Shown piece by piece: positions 7,534 to 16,807 of a DNA stretch of 52,939 nt (the stretch's first letter is position 1; each line of letters starts with the position of its first letter). A program made the position numbers and the translations under genes. The notes beneath the pieces are model-generated. The model was given only the letters and a program-made list of their open reading frames with translations, was not told where the DNA came from and ran no database searches. Source of the stretch: Oscillibacter sp. (GTDB lineage Bacteria; Bacillota; Clostridia; Oscillospirales; Oscillospiraceae); assembly GCF_028693505.1 (NCBI RefSeq), contig NZ_JAQUVF010000017.1, positions 1-52,939 on the forward strand. The letters are read 5' to 3'.

Positions 7534-7750
7534 GATGAGATGCGCGCCCTTTCCGGGCACATATTGAAGTTTTGGAACGGCCGCATACTGTTTTTTGCCA
7601 AAAAAATGTAAGCGACCGCCCATTTTGATTTCAAATCTTCTTATGTCTGTGAAAAGCAAATTTACTTTACATTATTTGCAATTTCTTGCTTATTCTACAA
7701 TTTTCGCAGTGCATATGCTGACAAGCGTTTTTGCTTTACAATGTTTTTAC

Positions 7751-7785
7751 AAAAAAGGCGGCTGCCCGTGGGCAGCCGCCTTTTT
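7751..7785. terminator. Bidirectional terminator between thrC and the LysR gene
   Basis: Perfect stem GGCGGCTGCC / GGCAGCCGCC (7757-7766 with 7771-7780), CGTG loop, A6 on the left and T5 on the right. It ends the LysR gene (stop at 7790) on the minus strand and can stop thrC transcription. Confidence 0.92.
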
Positions 7786-7789
7786 CGCT

Positions 7790-8698
7790 TCATCCGGTCG
7801 CCGCTCCCGGCGTTTTCCCGCAAAGAATTTTCTCAAACTCCTTTGCGGCGATGCTCAATATCCGGGAGGAATCCTTTACCATGCAGATATGGCGCTCCGG
7901 GATGGGTTCCGCCAGGGGGATGCGGAATACCTCGCCCCGCTTGAGCGCGTCCAACGCAAGAGGCTCCGGCAAGAAGCCAAGCCCCAAATCGTTTTTCACC
8001 AGCGGCAGGATTTGATCTGCGGTGGCTGCCTCGGTATCCGCCCGCACCGAGAGGTTATGGAGCAAAAACAGCCTCTCGTAAAACCGATAGGTCATGGTCT
8101 CCTTTCCCAGCAGGATCAGCGGAAATTCCATCAGCTCGCGGAGCGTCAGCTTCCGTGCCGCAAGGGCGGAAAACTTCGGTCCCCCCACCAAGATCTCCTG
8201 AAAGGACCCCAATTGAACTTCCCGCAGAGGACCCTCCGCCCCTGTGGGGGTGGTGACCACCGCAAAATCCACCCGGCCGCCCCGCAGCGCCGCCAGCGCC
8301 TGGGGCGTGGAGTCGTTGGTGATCTGCAGGCGGATGCTGGGATACCGCATACGAAATTCCCTCATTTTTTGCAGCAGCATCACGTGCAGCGCCGTCTCAC
8401 TGGCGCCGATGGAAACGCTGCCGGTCTCCAGCCCGCGGCTTCCGGACAGTTCTTCCTCCGCCGTCTGCAAGTGTTCGCAGGCGACCTGCACGTGGGAAAA
8501 AAGCAGCTCCCCCTCCGGCGTCAGCGAGACGCCCCGGTGGGACCGCAGCAGCAGCCGACAGCCAAGCTCCTGCTCCAGCTTGCTCATACACCGGCTCACA
8601 TTGGGCTGATTGCTTCCCAGCAGATCAGCGGCTTTGGTCAGGCTTTGGTACTTTGCGGCGTAATAAAACACCCGATAATATTCGTAGTTGACGTTCAC
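7790..8698 (-). CDS. LysR-family transcriptional regulator
   Basis: 302 residues from the GTG at 8698, placed 5 nt after GGAGG; an upstream ATG in the same frame precedes that ribosome site and is less likely. The N-terminal winged helix-turn-helix reads YRVFYYAAKYQSLTKAADLL followed by NQPNVSRCMSKLEQELGCRL and the wing RSHRGVSLTPEGELLF. The rest is a periplasmic-binding-protein-like effector domain. It is divergent from an aspartate aminotransferase-type gene with a perfect inverted repeat between them, the usual LysR arrangement, so that gene and the DUF1275 gene after it are the probable targets. The effector is unknown. Confidence 0.92.
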   Translation of the reverse strand: MNVNYEYYRVFYYAAKYQSLTKAADLLGSNQPNVSRCMSKLEQELGCRLLLRSHRGVSLTPEGELLFSHVQVACEHLQTAEEELSGSRGLETGSVSIGASETALHVMLLQKMREFRMRYPSIRLQITNDSTPQALAALRGGRVDFAVVTTPTGAEGPLREVQLGSFQEILVGGPKFSALAARKLTLRELMEFPLILLGKETMTYRFYERLFLLHNLSVRADTEAATADQILPLVKNDLGLGFLPEPLALDALKRGEVFRIPLAEPIPERHICMVKDSSRILSIAAKEFEKILCGKTPGAATG

Positions 8699-8712
8699 GG
8701 TTTCCTCCAACA

Positions 8713-8731
8713 TGTATATATGACATATACA
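8713..8731. promoter_or_regulatory. Candidate LysR-type operator
   Basis: TGTATAT-ATGAC-ATATACA is a perfect 7-bp inverted repeat in the divergent gap, 5 nt upstream of the LysR gene's ribosome site and 17 nt upstream of the aminotransferase -35 box. That position suits activation of the plus-strand gene and autorepression of lysR. Confidence 0.6.
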
Positions 8732-8748
8732 GCATACCAATAATACCT

Positions 8749-8777
8749 TTTACATCTGGTTCCCGCCCCAGTATACT
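8749..8777 (+). promoter_or_regulatory. Promoter of the aminotransferase-DUF1275 pair
   Basis: TTTACA (8749-8754), 17-nt spacer, TATACT (8772-8777). Confidence 0.72.
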
Positions 8778-8826
8778 GCAGAAGAAGCACAAAATCAATT
8801 GAAATGATGAAGCAGGAGGGATCCCT

Positions 8827-10131
8827 GTGCACTATCAGGACTTTTCCGCCGCCCAGCTGCAAGCGGAGCTGCGGCAGTGTACCGCGCAATACGAGGCGCA
8901 CCAGCGCCGCGGTCTCTCTCTGGACCTTTCCAGAGGGAAACCGGGAAAAGACCAGCTGGCCCTTTCCATGGACCTGCTGGGCGTTTTGACCGCCCATAGC
9001 GTGACCGACAGCGAAAACGGCGTTGACTGCCGGAACTACGGCGGTCTGGAGGGAATCCCGGAAGCCCGGCGTTTGATGGCGGAGCTGCTGGGCGTCCGGG
9101 CGGAGGAGGTGCTGGTTGGCGGCAACAGCTCTCTTACGATCATGCACGCCATATTGACCCACGCCATGCTGGACGGCATTGCCGGCAGCACGCCATGGGT
9201 CCATGTCCCAGAGCGCAAATTCCTCTGCCCTGTGCCCGGCTATGACCGGCATTTCGCCATGACGGAGCACTTTGGCTTTCAGCTGATTCCCGTCCCCATG
9301 CTATCGGACGGTCCGGATATGGATTTGGTGGAACGTCTGGTTGCCGAGGATGAAACCATCAAGGGCATCTGGTGCGTGCCGAAATTCCAAAACCCCACGG
9401 GGGTCATGTTCAGCAACGAGGTGATTCGCCGCTTTGCCGCGCTCTCTCCCCGGGCCGCGGATTTCCGCATCTTCTGGGACAATGCCTACTGCGTCCACAG
9501 CCTGTACCCCGAGGACCCGGACGAGCAACTCGACCTGCTGCACACCTGCGAAGAGGCGGGGAATCCGGACCATGTCTATGAGTTCTGCTCCACCAGCAAG
9601 ATGGCGTTTCCGGGGGGCGGCATCGCCGCCGTGGCGGCCAGCCCCGCAAACCTGATTGATTTGAAGCGGGCACTGCAATATGCCACCATCGGTCCGGATA
9701 AGCTCAATCAGCTGCGGCAGGCCCGTTATTTCCGGAACAAAGCAGCCGTCCAAGCCCATATGGCCCGGCACGCTGCCATTTTACGGCCCAAATTCGAGGC
9801 CGTCGAGCACATTCTAGAAGCGGAGCTGGGTGGGCTTGGCATCGCCGAGTGGACGACTCCCCGGGGCGGATATTTTCTCTCCTTCAACACCTTGCCCCAC
9901 TGCGCGTCCAGAGTCATCTCCCTGTGCGCGGCAGCAGGCGTCAAATTTACGCCGGCAGGCGCCACCTTCCCCTGCGGGCACGATCCAAAGGACCGCAACA
10001 TCCGCATCGCCCCGTCCTACGCGGCGCTGGAGGAGATCCGGCAGGCCACAGAGCTTCTTGCGCTGTGCACCAAGCTGGCCAGTCTTGAAGCGCTGCTGGG
10101 CGCCGGTTCGGACGGAAAAACGCGCTCATGA
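8827..10131 (+). CDS. Aspartate aminotransferase of the AspT (MocR-like) subgroup
   Basis: A 434-residue PLP aminotransferase. The N-terminus (QDFSAAQLQAELRQ, then LDLSRGKPGKDQLALS) resembles Corynebacterium AspT, the fold-type I subgroup with LxLxRGKP. The PLP-contacting DNAYCVH contains D218, and the Schiff-base lysine is K258 in FCSTSKMAFPGGG. Arginines expected to hold the substrate carboxylates are in the C-terminal part. Aspartate/2-oxoglutarate is the likely pair, but substrate range is not certain. It starts at a GTG 7 nt after GGAGG and overlaps the DUF1275 gene by 4 nt (ATGA), so the two are translationally coupled. It is probably controlled by the divergent LysR protein. Confidence 0.85.
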   Translation: MHYQDFSAAQLQAELRQCTAQYEAHQRRGLSLDLSRGKPGKDQLALSMDLLGVLTAHSVTDSENGVDCRNYGGLEGIPEARRLMAELLGVRAEEVLVGGNSSLTIMHAILTHAMLDGIAGSTPWVHVPERKFLCPVPGYDRHFAMTEHFGFQLIPVPMLSDGPDMDLVERLVAEDETIKGIWCVPKFQNPTGVMFSNEVIRRFAALSPRAADFRIFWDNAYCVHSLYPEDPDEQLDLLHTCEEAGNPDHVYEFCSTSKMAFPGGGIAAVAASPANLIDLKRALQYATIGPDKLNQLRQARYFRNKAAVQAHMARHAAILRPKFEAVEHILEAELGGLGIAEWTTPRGGYFLSFNTLPHCASRVISLCAAAGVKFTPAGATFPCGHDPKDRNIRIAPSYAALEEIRQATELLALCTKLASLEALLGAGSDGKTRS

Positions 10132-10832
10132 GTCTGCCTCCCCGCCCTCGGCGCGGCCAGATGTCGGAGGCGTTTTCCGCCGCCGTCTTTCTCTCCGTCT
10201 CCGGTGGCCTTCAGGACGCCTACACCTATCTTGCACGGGGCGAAGTGTTTGCCAACGCCCAGACCGGGAACATCGTGCTTTTGAGTCAGCATCTTTTTCG
10301 CTGGGACCTGCCGGGCACGCTGCGGTATTTTTTCCCGCTGGCGTCCTTTGCGCTGGGCGTGGCGGCAGCAGAGGGCATCCGCTGTCGCTGCCGGGACATG
10401 GTCCGCTTTCACTGGCGGCAGTGGGTCCTTCTTGCGGAGATTCTTCTTTTGCTGCTTGTGGGCTTTTTCCCGGCGTCTATGAACCTTCCCGCCAACGCAA
10501 TCGTCTCCTTTTCCTGCGCCATGCAGGTGCAGGCGTTTCGCAAGGTGGACGGATGCGCATTCGCCAGCACCATGTGCATCGGGAATCTCCGCAGCGGCGT
10601 GGAGGCGTTTTGCGCCTATCGGCGCACGACGAACCGGGAAATTCTGCAAAAGGCCGGGCGGTACTTCTCCATGATCGTGCTTTTTGCGCTGGGGGCCGGA
10701 CTGGGCGGCGTATGCATTCCGCTTCTCGGCAAGCGCACGATCTGGCTCTCCGCCCTTTTTCTCACGGGCAGCTTCGGCCTGATGTTTTTGCGGGAAGAGC
10801 GGGAGGATTCCCAAACCGCCGAAATCTCCTGA
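10128..10832 (+). CDS. DUF1275 (YoaK-type) membrane protein
   Basis: A 234-residue membrane protein. The stretch SVSGGLQDAYTYLARGEVFANAQTGNIVLL is the DUF1275 signature (GG..D...Y...G.f....TGN), followed by about six hydrophobic helices. A second family motif appears in GCAFASTMCIGNLRSG. The biochemical function of DUF1275 proteins is not established; a transport role is often presumed. It overlaps the aminotransferase stop by 4 nt, so it may move a substrate or product of that enzyme, which is an inference from coupling only. Confidence 0.85.
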   Translation: MSLPPRPRRGQMSEAFSAAVFLSVSGGLQDAYTYLARGEVFANAQTGNIVLLSQHLFRWDLPGTLRYFFPLASFALGVAAAEGIRCRCRDMVRFHWRQWVLLAEILLLLLVGFFPASMNLPANAIVSFSCAMQVQAFRKVDGCAFASTMCIGNLRSGVEAFCAYRRTTNREILQKAGRYFSMIVLFALGAGLGGVCIPLLGKRTIWLSALFLTGSFGLMFLREEREDSQTAEIS

Positions 10833-10878
10833 TTCATTTCCGCCAGCTTCAATGAAATTCTTTCATTGAAAATGCGGA

Positions 10879-11127
10879 TCAGCGTCCGGCAGCGCTCTTG
10901 ATCTCCTGGAGCTCAAAGCGATAGGTTTGTGCGGCATCCGGGTATTTGACGTGGTCGACCTTTTCCAGAAACATGGCCAGCGGACGGACCCACAGCTCAC
11001 CGTCGTCGTACAGCTTGTGGTAAACCACATATTCCTCGCCGGTCTCAGAATGCCTTGCAAGCTCCTCCACCAGATAATAGTCGCCCTTAAAATGGCGGTA
11101 AACATGCTTTACTTTCACTTCGCGCAT
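10879..11127 (-). CDS. DUF1653 small protein
   Basis: 82 residues. HVYRHFKGDYYLVEELARHSETGEEYVVYHKLYDDGELWVRPLAMF is the DUF1653 pattern (Y.H.kg..Y.v...A.h..t.e..V.Y..ly..g..wvRp...F). It is a small soluble beta-rich protein of unknown role. The ATG at 11127 follows AAGGAG by 10 nt; longer reading frames run into non-coding upstream DNA. It is probably a single gene, ending near an AT-rich inverted repeat at 10848-10870 that is not a convincing terminator. Confidence 0.88.
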   Translation of the reverse strand: MREVKVKHVYRHFKGDYYLVEELARHSETGEEYVVYHKLYDDGELWVRPLAMFLEKVDHVKYPDAAQTYRFELQEIKSAAGR

Positions 11128-11230
11128 CAGTGTTCGTCTCCTTCTTCTGCCGCCGCCTGAACGTTCTTTGTCGCGGCTGTTTGCGCGCGGCAATCGTTTT
11201 TCTTTGCGGGGCGTCTTTAAAAAATGTTTA

Positions 11231-11265
11231 AAAAAGCAACGGATGCGCAAGCTGCGCATCCGTTG
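11231..11265 (-). terminator. Terminator after the CD1247-type gene
   Basis: Perfect 13-bp stem CAACGGATGCGCA / TGCGCATCCGTTG (11237-11249 with 11253-11265), followed on the minus strand by C and a T6 run. It lies about 85 nt after the stop of the 11352-11774 gene. Confidence 0.88.
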
Positions 11266-11351
11266 TCTCATCTCCCCTTCCGGCGGCTTCGTCCCAACCT
11301 CGCGCTATGCGGGCATGGAAAAAACGCTCCGGCGCAGGGCTTTTTTCGGAA

Positions 11352-11774
11352 TTATTCCTCGGGGGTCTCGTCGGACTCCTCGTCCAGGCTGCTCAGGTCA
11401 AATTCCAGTCTCTCGCCGCAGTTGGGGCACACGACAGCGCCGTCCTCCAGCACAGAGTCATCAAAATAGATGGTCTCCTCGCAGGTGGGGCAGGTGGTGG
11501 CGTAGCAGTCCTCATCCTCGTCCAGATCGTCCTCGTAATACTCGTCCTCGTCTTCGCCGAAAACGACATCCTCCACGTCCTCCAGATCGTCGCTCACGGC
11601 GTCCAGGCCGTCGGCCAGCTCCTCCTGCTCATTGTGCAGGTCCTCCAGCTCCAGTCCGATATCCTCCAGCACGTCGATCATGGCGGCAAGCAGCTTGCCC
11701 TCCTTCTTCTCGGTGTCCAGCTCCATGCCCTCAGCGAGGCCCTTTAAATAAGCAACCTTCTCAGTGATTTCCAT
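11352..11774 (-). CDS. CD1247-type acidic zinc-ribbon protein
   Basis: 140 residues. The N-terminal 50 residues form a predicted helical hairpin (MEITEKVAYLKGLAEGMELD...LLAAMIDVLEDIGLELEDL), the CD1247 N-terminal domain of Clostridia. A very acidic stretch follows (FGEDEDEYYEDDLDEDED), then a zinc ribbon CPTC...CPNC (about residues 94-116). The ATG follows AAAGGAG. The composition suggests a soluble protein that binds a basic partner, possibly a ribosomal or nucleic-acid-binding protein, but the function is unknown. It is transcribed alone between the efp terminator and its own. Confidence 0.83.
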   Translation of the reverse strand: MEITEKVAYLKGLAEGMELDTEKKEGKLLAAMIDVLEDIGLELEDLHNEQEELADGLDAVSDDLEDVEDVVFGEDEDEYYEDDLDEDEDCYATTCPTCEETIYFDDSVLEDGAVVCPNCGERLEFDLSSLDEESDETPEE

Positions 11775-11841
11775 AACAGTGCTCCTTTCGTTATTAAAAA
11801 TGGTGGGTTTTCACAAAAAGTTCCCTGCGCAGGAGAATCAA

Positions 11842-11866
11842 AAGGGGGGACTTTGTGTCCCCCCTT
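11842..11866. terminator. Terminator after efp
   Basis: 10-bp stem AAGGGGGGAC / GTCCCCCCTT (11842-11851 with 11857-11866) with a 5-nt loop, 6 nt past the efp stop on the minus strand, followed there by TTTTGATT. Confidence 0.82.
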
Positions 11867-11872
11867 ATTGTT

Positions 11873-12442
11873 TTACTCCTTGCAGCGGCTCAGATACTCG
11901 CCGGTGCGGGTATCAATGGTGATTTTTTCACCTTCGTTGATGAACAGCGGCACCTTGATCTGTGCGCCGGTCTCTATCGTGGCGGACTTGGTCACGTTGG
12001 TGGCGGTGTCGCCCTTCACGCCCGGCTCAGTCTCCGTGACCACCAGATCCATAAAGTTGGGCACTTCCACCGCGAACACGCTGCCCTTGTAGCTCAGCAG
12101 CTTGCAGAGGGTGTTTTCCTTCACGAACTTGAACGCATCGCCCAGCACATCCCGGTTCAGGGGGGCCATGTCAAAGGTCTCGGGGTCCATAAAGTAGAAC
12201 AGGTCGCCGTCGTTATAGCTGTACTCGGCCTCCTTGCGCTCCACAGAGGCCTGCTCGAACTTGGCGGTGGGGTTGAACGACTCCTCGCGAATCGCGCCGG
12301 TCATCACGTTTCTGTACTTGGTACGGACAAACGCGGCGCCCTTTCCGGGTTTCACATGCTGAAACTCCACGACGGTCATCACTTTGCCGTCCATCTCAAA
12401 GGTAACGCCGTTCCGGAACTCGCCGGCAGTAATCGTAGGCAT
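11873..12442 (-). CDS. efp: Elongation factor P
   Basis: 189 residues in three beta-barrel domains. EF-P rescues ribosomes stalled on polyproline. The N-domain loop [14 protein letters not shown] carries the lysine at the loop tip (K34) that is modified in many bacteria. Domain III ends in the expected [19 protein letters not shown] follows GAGGAGG. The nearby LytR-CpsA-Psr protein has a long Pro-rich tail and is an obvious client. Length and motifs are standard. Confidence 0.96.
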   Translation of the reverse strand: MPTITAGEFRNGVTFEMDGKVMTVVEFQHVKPGKGAAFVRTKYRNVMTGAIREESFNPTAKFEQASVERKEAEYSYNDGDLFYFMDPETFDMAPLNRDVLGDAFKFVKENTLCKLLSYKGSVFAVEVPNFMDLVVTETEPGVKGDTATNVTKSATIETGAQIKVPLFINEGEKITIDTRTGEYLSRCKE

Positions 12443-12531
12443 AGGTTTTCCTCCTCACAAATCTGACGAGAAAACGACCTGCGGGAGGACATTTTCTCAA
12501 ATTCCCAATATTCAGTAAAACAACCGATAAC

Positions 12532-12560
12532 ATTTTACCGTATGTTGCCCGCTATTGCAA
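12532..12560 (-). promoter_or_regulatory. Promoter of efp
   Basis: Minus strand TTGCAA (12555-12560), 17-nt spacer, TAAAAT (12532-12537). yqeG ends 27 nt upstream of it, so efp may also receive read-through. Confidence 0.65.
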
Positions 12561-12587
12561 GTATTTTTCAACCATTTCCTGGTTTTT

Positions 12588-13100
12588 TTAAGCGTCTTTT
12601 GCCACTTTGCGGCGGTAAGCGGCCTTAAACGGCGCCTGCATGGCATGAAGCACCTTTTGCCAGCACGTGACGGCGCCGCCCACCGGCTCCACCATCAGGG
12701 CAAGGACCCCTGCGCGATTGGCGGCCAGTACGTCCGTGAGCAGTTTGTCCCCCAGCATGGCCGTATGGGCCCGGTCCGTGCCCGCGCGGCGCATGGCCTC
12801 CTCCAGTCCGCGTGTGGAGGGCTTTTGGGCATGGCCTTGATAGGGTACGCCCAGACTGTCGCAAAATGCCGTTACCCGGTGGCCCGAGCGGTTGTTGGAG
12901 ACGATCATAAACGCAATATCCGCCGCCTTCAGCTCCGCGATCCACGCGCGCAGGCTGTCATCCGGTTTTGACGTTTTTCTCGCCGCTAACGTATAATCGA
13001 GATCGCTGAGGAGCAGGCAGATCCCCCTGCTTTTCAGATATTCCGGCGTAATTTCCGCATAGCGGTCCACCAAACAGTCCGGGACGAGGGAAAACGGCAT
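12588..13100 (-). CDS. YqeG-family HAD phosphatase
   Basis: 170 residues with the YqeG pattern: leader PEYLKSRGICLLL, nucleophile motif DLDYTL (D33 and D35; most relatives have DLDNTL), motif II FMIVSNNRSGHRV and the metal site MLGDKLLTDVLAANRAG. These proteins are HAD-IIIA phosphatases; some relatives dephosphorylate phosphatidylglycerophosphate, but the substrate here is not known. ATG follows AAGGAG. It lies upstream of efp on the same strand and is divergent from the amber-interrupted gene. Confidence 0.88.
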   Translation of the reverse strand: MPFSLVPDCLVDRYAEITPEYLKSRGICLLLSDLDYTLAARKTSKPDDSLRAWIAELKAADIAFMIVSNNRSGHRVTAFCDSLGVPYQGHAQKPSTRGLEEAMRRAGTDRAHTAMLGDKLLTDVLAANRAGVLALMVEPVGGAVTCWQKVLHAMQAPFKAAYRRKVAKDA

Positions 13101-13182
13101 AACGAGCTCCTTATCCGCATAAAAATGATTGATGAACTCAGTATAACAGTTTTCGCCGCATCATACAAGGGGGGAATCCAAT

Positions 13183-13959
13183 TTGCAGATTTATCTGGCT
13201 GTGACACCGGATGAGGCGCAGGATGCGTCCGCATACAGTCGCACGTTGGCCCACGTGGCCTACCGCATCGGAGGCGATTCCGTTTTGCTGCGGCAAAATC
13301 TGCTGCTGCGGACACGGGGTGGGCTGCTGTCCATCAGCGACCGGGAGGCGCCCCACATCGCGGACCCGGACGCCCTTTGCGCGGCGGCGGTGCGGGAGTG
13401 CGGCCGGTGGGGCTACACCGGCGTGGTTTTGGATTTTGAGGAAGCGCCACGGCCGGACCGGCTCGCCTTTGCGGAAAAGCTTGGCAGCGCCCTCGCCGCC
13501 GGGAAGCGGACGCTGTATCTGCCGGAATCCTACGCCGCAGCAGGCAAAAATGCGGTGATCCTGCTGTGCACGGCCCTCTCCGGCGGAAATTTCTCTCAGC
13601 ACTTGCAGGAAACTGCTACTTTGCGGGGCGGCGCGGGGCGGGTGGCACTGGATATGCAGCGGCTGCGGATGGATTTTCGCCTTCCGGCCCGAAACGGCGA
13701 GGGGTAGCCTCTGTCCGCGGAGGCGCTGCGTGGGCTCATGGAGCGCGAAGCGCCCACAGTCTTTTTTTCTCAGGATCTGTGCGCCCGGTACTTCACCTAT
13801 GTCAAGGACGCCAGCGCCCATTTCGTTCTCTTCGACGACGCCGACACGCTGCGCCAAAAGCTGCGCATCGGCGCCGGCATGGGCTTCAACGCCGCGTTTT
13901 TCATGTGGCCGGAGGTGCGGGACCTCGCCACGAAGCTGTTTTGCCGCGGATCGATGTAA
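13183..13959 (+). pseudogene. Uncharacterised gene split by an in-frame TAG
   Basis: A TTG start (MQIYLAVTPDEAQ) after a G-rich ribosome site opens a frame of 174 codons that stops at TAG (13705-13707). It then continues in the same frame, with matching codon use, for 83 more codons to TAA at 13957. The joined product would be about 258 residues. RWGYTGVVLDFEEAPRPDRL resembles the beta-strand/acidic-residue pattern of TIM-barrel glycosidase-like proteins (GH18-type DFE), and the downstream half (GAGMGFNAAFFMWPEV) would be its final strand. No known family is assigned. TAG is an ordinary stop elsewhere (the nadD-yqeK gene ends in TAG). The simplest reading is a nonsense mutation or base error; two separate polypeptides or stop read-through are less likely. 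Confidence 0.7.
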
Positions 13960-13994
13960 AAAGAAAGCTGTGCCAATGGCACAGCTTTCTTTTT
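13958..13994. terminator. Bidirectional terminator before rpsU
   Basis: 17-bp perfect stem (13958-13974 with 13978-13994), loop AAT, ending in T5 on either strand. Its core GCTGTGCC-AAT-GGCACAGC recurs at 34154-34170. Confidence 0.92.
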
Positions 13995-13999
13995 ACGAA

Positions 14000-14182
14000 T
14001 CAATAGAAACGCTTCTTGTTCTTGCGCGCGGCCTCAGACTTCTTGCGACGCTTGACGCTGGGGCTCTCATAATGCTCTCTTTTCCGAACCTCGGCAATCA
14101 CGCCCGCCTTGGCACAGCTGCGCTTAAAACGCTTCAGTGCACTGTCGATGGACTCGCCGTCCTTCACGTGGATCTCAGACAT
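14000..14182 (-). CDS. rpsU: 30S ribosomal protein S21
   Basis: 60 residues, very basic: [20 protein letters not shown], the S21 signature, ending [17 protein letters not shown]21 sits near the 3' end of 16S rRNA and helps initiation. It is a single gene with its own near-perfect promoter and terminator. Confidence 0.97.
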   Translation of the reverse strand: MSEIHVKDGESIDSALKRFKRSCAKAGVIAEVRKREHYESPSVKRRKKSEAARKNKKRFY

Positions 14183-14260
14183 CTATATTTCCCTCCCTCC
14201 GAGGTATCCGGCTATTTCCAGGACACTTTAAGGGCCATAACCTATGGCTTTAACACATGC

Positions 14261-14289
14261 ATTATACCGGGGATACGAAAAGATGTCAA
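14261..14289 (-). promoter_or_regulatory. Consensus sigma-A promoter of rpsU
   Basis: Minus strand TTGACA (14284-14289), 17-nt spacer, TATAAT (14261-14266): both hexamers perfect. Confidence 0.92.
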
Positions 14290-14344
14290 GGGTTTTTCAA
14301 AAATTGCCTGTCCAAATTCTGCGTGACCCAGTTAGAATGCCTGC

Positions 14345-16771
14345 TCACTGGGGCTTCACGATCAAATTGACCAAACGATTTTTGACCAAAATCGTTTTGA
14401 CGATCTGCATGCCTTCCAAGGCCTTGCCGACCTTATCCACTTCCAGCGCGGCCTTGACCACGTCCGCCTCAAGGCTGTCTGCGGGCACGGAGATGCTCCC
14501 CTTCAGCTTTCCGTTCACCTGAACGGCCATATCCACCGTGGCGGCCACCGTCTTGCTCTGGTCAAACACGGGCCACTCGGCCTGACAGCACAGCTTGCCG
14601 CTCTTTTTCGCAAAGCCCAGCGTCTCCCACAGCTCTTCGGTAATATGGGGGGCAAACGGATTCAAAAGCAGCAGCAGGTAGCGCAGATCGCCCCGGGTGC
14701 AGCCGTTGGCGCTCAGCTCGTTGACCATGGTCATCTGCGCGGCGATGGCGGTATTGAGCTTGAGGTTGTCGATGTCCTCCGTGACCTTCTTGATGGTTTT
14801 GTGGATGATGGGTTCGTTGGCGGGCGTCACCGCGTCGCTCTCTCCGGCGCTCTCCGCCAGATTCCAAACACGGTCCAAAAACCGCTTGGAGCCCTTCACG
14901 GCGTCCGGAGACCATGTGGCGGCCTGCTCAAAATCGCCCACAAACATGATATAGAGCCGCATGGTGTCCGCGCCGTACTGGGCCACGATGTCGTTGGGAT
15001 TGACCACGTTGCCCCGGGACTTGGACATCTTCTCGCCGCCCTCGCCCAGGATCATGCCGTGGCTGGTACGCTTGGCGTAAGGCTCCTTGGTGGGCACCAC
15101 GCCGATATCATAGAGGAACTTATGCCAGAAGCGGGAGTAGAGCAGGTGCAGCGTGGTGTGCTCCATGCCGCCGTTGTACCAGTCCACGGGAGACCAGTAT
15201 TCCAGCGCCTCCTTGGAGGCCAAGGCGTTTTCGTTGTGGGGGTCCATATACCGCAGGAAATACCAGCTGGAGCCTGCCCACTGGGGCATGGTGTCCGTCT
15301 CCCGCTGGGCCGCGCCGCCGCACTTGGGGCAGGTGGTATTCACCCAGTCGGTCATCTTTGCCAAGGGAGATTCGCCGGTATCCGTGACCTCGTAGCTGTC
15401 CACCTCCGGCAGCAGCAATGGCAGCTGCTCTTCCGGCAGCGGCACCCAGCCGCACTTGGGGCAGTTCACCAGCGGAATCGGCTCGCCCCAGTACCGCTGG
15501 CGGGAAAACACCCAGTCCCGCAGCTTGAAGTTCGTCTTGGGATGGCCGATGCCCTGCTCCGTGACCCACTTTTTCATGGTGGGGATGGCCTCCTTCACCG
15601 TCAGGCCATTGAGGAAGCCGGAGTTCACCATGATGCCGGTGTCGTCCTTGAGGGTAAAGGCCTCCTTGGAGACATCGCCGCCCCGGACCACCTCAATGAT
15701 GGGGAGGGAGAACTTGGTGGCAAACTCCCAGTCGCGCTGATCGTGACCGGGCACGCCCATGACCGCGCCGGTGCCGTAGCTCAAGAGCACATAATCGGAA
15801 ACATAGATGGGGATTTCCTTTTGATTGGCGGGGTTTACGGCGTTTACGCCCATCAGGCGCACGCCGGTTTTTTCCTTATTCAGCTCGCTGCGCTCAAAAT
15901 CGGACTTGTGGGCGGCCTCTTCCCGGTAGGCTGCCACCTCGTCCCAGTTGGCGATGCGCTCCTTCCACTTTTCCAGGAAGGGGTGCTCCGGGGAGAGGAC
16001 CATATAGGTGACGCCAAAGAGCGTGTCGCACCGGGTGGTATAGACGGTCATGGTGTCCCCGGCGGTGGTCCCGAAGTTCACCTCGGTGCCCTCGGACCGG
16101 CCAATCCAGTTGCGCTGCTGGATTTTCACCCGATTGATGAAATCCACGTCGTCCAGATCGTCGATCAATCGGTCGGCATACTTGGTGATGGCCAGCATCC
16201 ACTGGCTCTTCTCCTTCCGGATGACCTCGCCGCCGCAGCGCTCGCAAACGCCCTCCACGACCTCCTCGTTGGCAAGGACAATCTTGCAGCGGGTGCACCA
16301 GTTCACGGGCATGGACGCCTTATAGGCAAGGCCCTTTTTGAACATCTGCAAAAAGCTCCACTGCGTCCACTTATAGTAACCGGGGTCGGTGGTGTTGACC
16401 TCCCGGTCCCAGTCGAAGGAATAGCCCAGCATGTGCAGCTGCTTGCGGAAGTTGGCGACGTTATCGTGGGTCACCTTGGCGGGATGGGTGTGGGTCTTGA
16501 TGGCGTAGTTCTCCGTGGGCAGGCCGAAGGCGTCGTACCCGATGGGGAACAGCACGTTATAGCCCTGCATCCGCTTTTTGCGGCAGATGATATCCATGGC
16601 GGTGAAGGGGCGGGCATGGCCCACGTGCAGCCCCTGGGCGGAGGGGTAGGGAAACTCGATGAGGCCGAAGAACTTTTCCCGGCTCTCATCTCCGGTGACG
16701 GCGGTGAAGGGTTTCGTCTCCAGCCATTTCTGCTGCCATTTTTGCTCGATGGCGGTAAAATCGTACTTCAT
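14345..16771 (-). CDS. leuS: Leucyl-tRNA synthetase
   Basis: 808 residues of the class Ia enzyme that charges tRNA-Leu. It opens [16 protein letters not shown]. The HIGH-equivalent is in [17 protein letters not shown], a zinc-binding-like pair CTRC...CERCGG follows, the CP1 editing region is present ([17 protein letters not shown]), and KMSKS is in [14 protein letters not shown]. The C-terminal anticodon-binding and Leu-specific domains are complete. ATG at 16771 lies 6 nt after AAGGAG. A T-box leader and its own promoter precede it, so it is transcribed separately from the rsfS operon upstream and induced when tRNA-Leu is uncharged. Confidence 0.97.
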   Translation of the reverse strand: MKYDFTAIEQKWQQKWLETKPFTAVTGDESREKFFGLIEFPYPSAQGLHVGHARPFTAMDIICRKKRMQGYNVLFPIGYDAFGLPTENYAIKTHTHPAKVTHDNVANFRKQLHMLGYSFDWDREVNTTDPGYYKWTQWSFLQMFKKGLAYKASMPVNWCTRCKIVLANEEVVEGVCERCGGEVIRKEKSQWMLAITKYADRLIDDLDDVDFINRVKIQQRNWIGRSEGTEVNFGTTAGDTMTVYTTRCDTLFGVTYMVLSPEHPFLEKWKERIANWDEVAAYREEAAHKSDFERSELNKEKTGVRLMGVNAVNPANQKEIPIYVSDYVLLSYGTGAVMGVPGHDQRDWEFATKFSLPIIEVVRGGDVSKEAFTLKDDTGIMVNSGFLNGLTVKEAIPTMKKWVTEQGIGHPKTNFKLRDWVFSRQRYWGEPIPLVNCPKCGWVPLPEEQLPLLLPEVDSYEVTDTGESPLAKMTDWVNTTCPKCGGAAQRETDTMPQWAGSSWYFLRYMDPHNENALASKEALEYWSPVDWYNGGMEHTTLHLLYSRFWHKFLYDIGVVPTKEPYAKRTSHGMILGEGGEKMSKSRGNVVNPNDIVAQYGADTMRLYIMFVGDFEQAATWSPDAVKGSKRFLDRVWNLAESAGESDAVTPANEPIIHKTIKKVTEDIDNLKLNTAIAAQMTMVNELSANGCTRGDLRYLLLLLNPFAPHITEELWETLGFAKKSGKLCCQAEWPVFDQSKTVAATVDMAVQVNGKLKGSISVPADSLEADVVKAALEVDKVGKALEGMQIVKTILVKNRLVNLIVKPQ

Positions 16772-16807
16772 ATCTTTCTCCTTGTGATTGGAAATAATAG
16801 GCAATTT

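Noticed and set aside
7595-8743. A 382-codon plus-strand frame opposite the LysR gene
   Set aside because: It runs through a bidirectional terminator and opposite a clear LysR protein.
10848-10870. AT-rich hairpin TTCAATGAAA/TTTCATTGAA after the DUF1275 gene as a terminator
   Set aside because: There is no T-run on either side and the stem is weak, so it is not listed as a terminator.
13705-13707. TAG as pyrrolysine or a recoded codon
   Set aside because: No context element or pyl gene is seen in the window, and another gene uses TAG as its stop; mutation or a base error is simpler.
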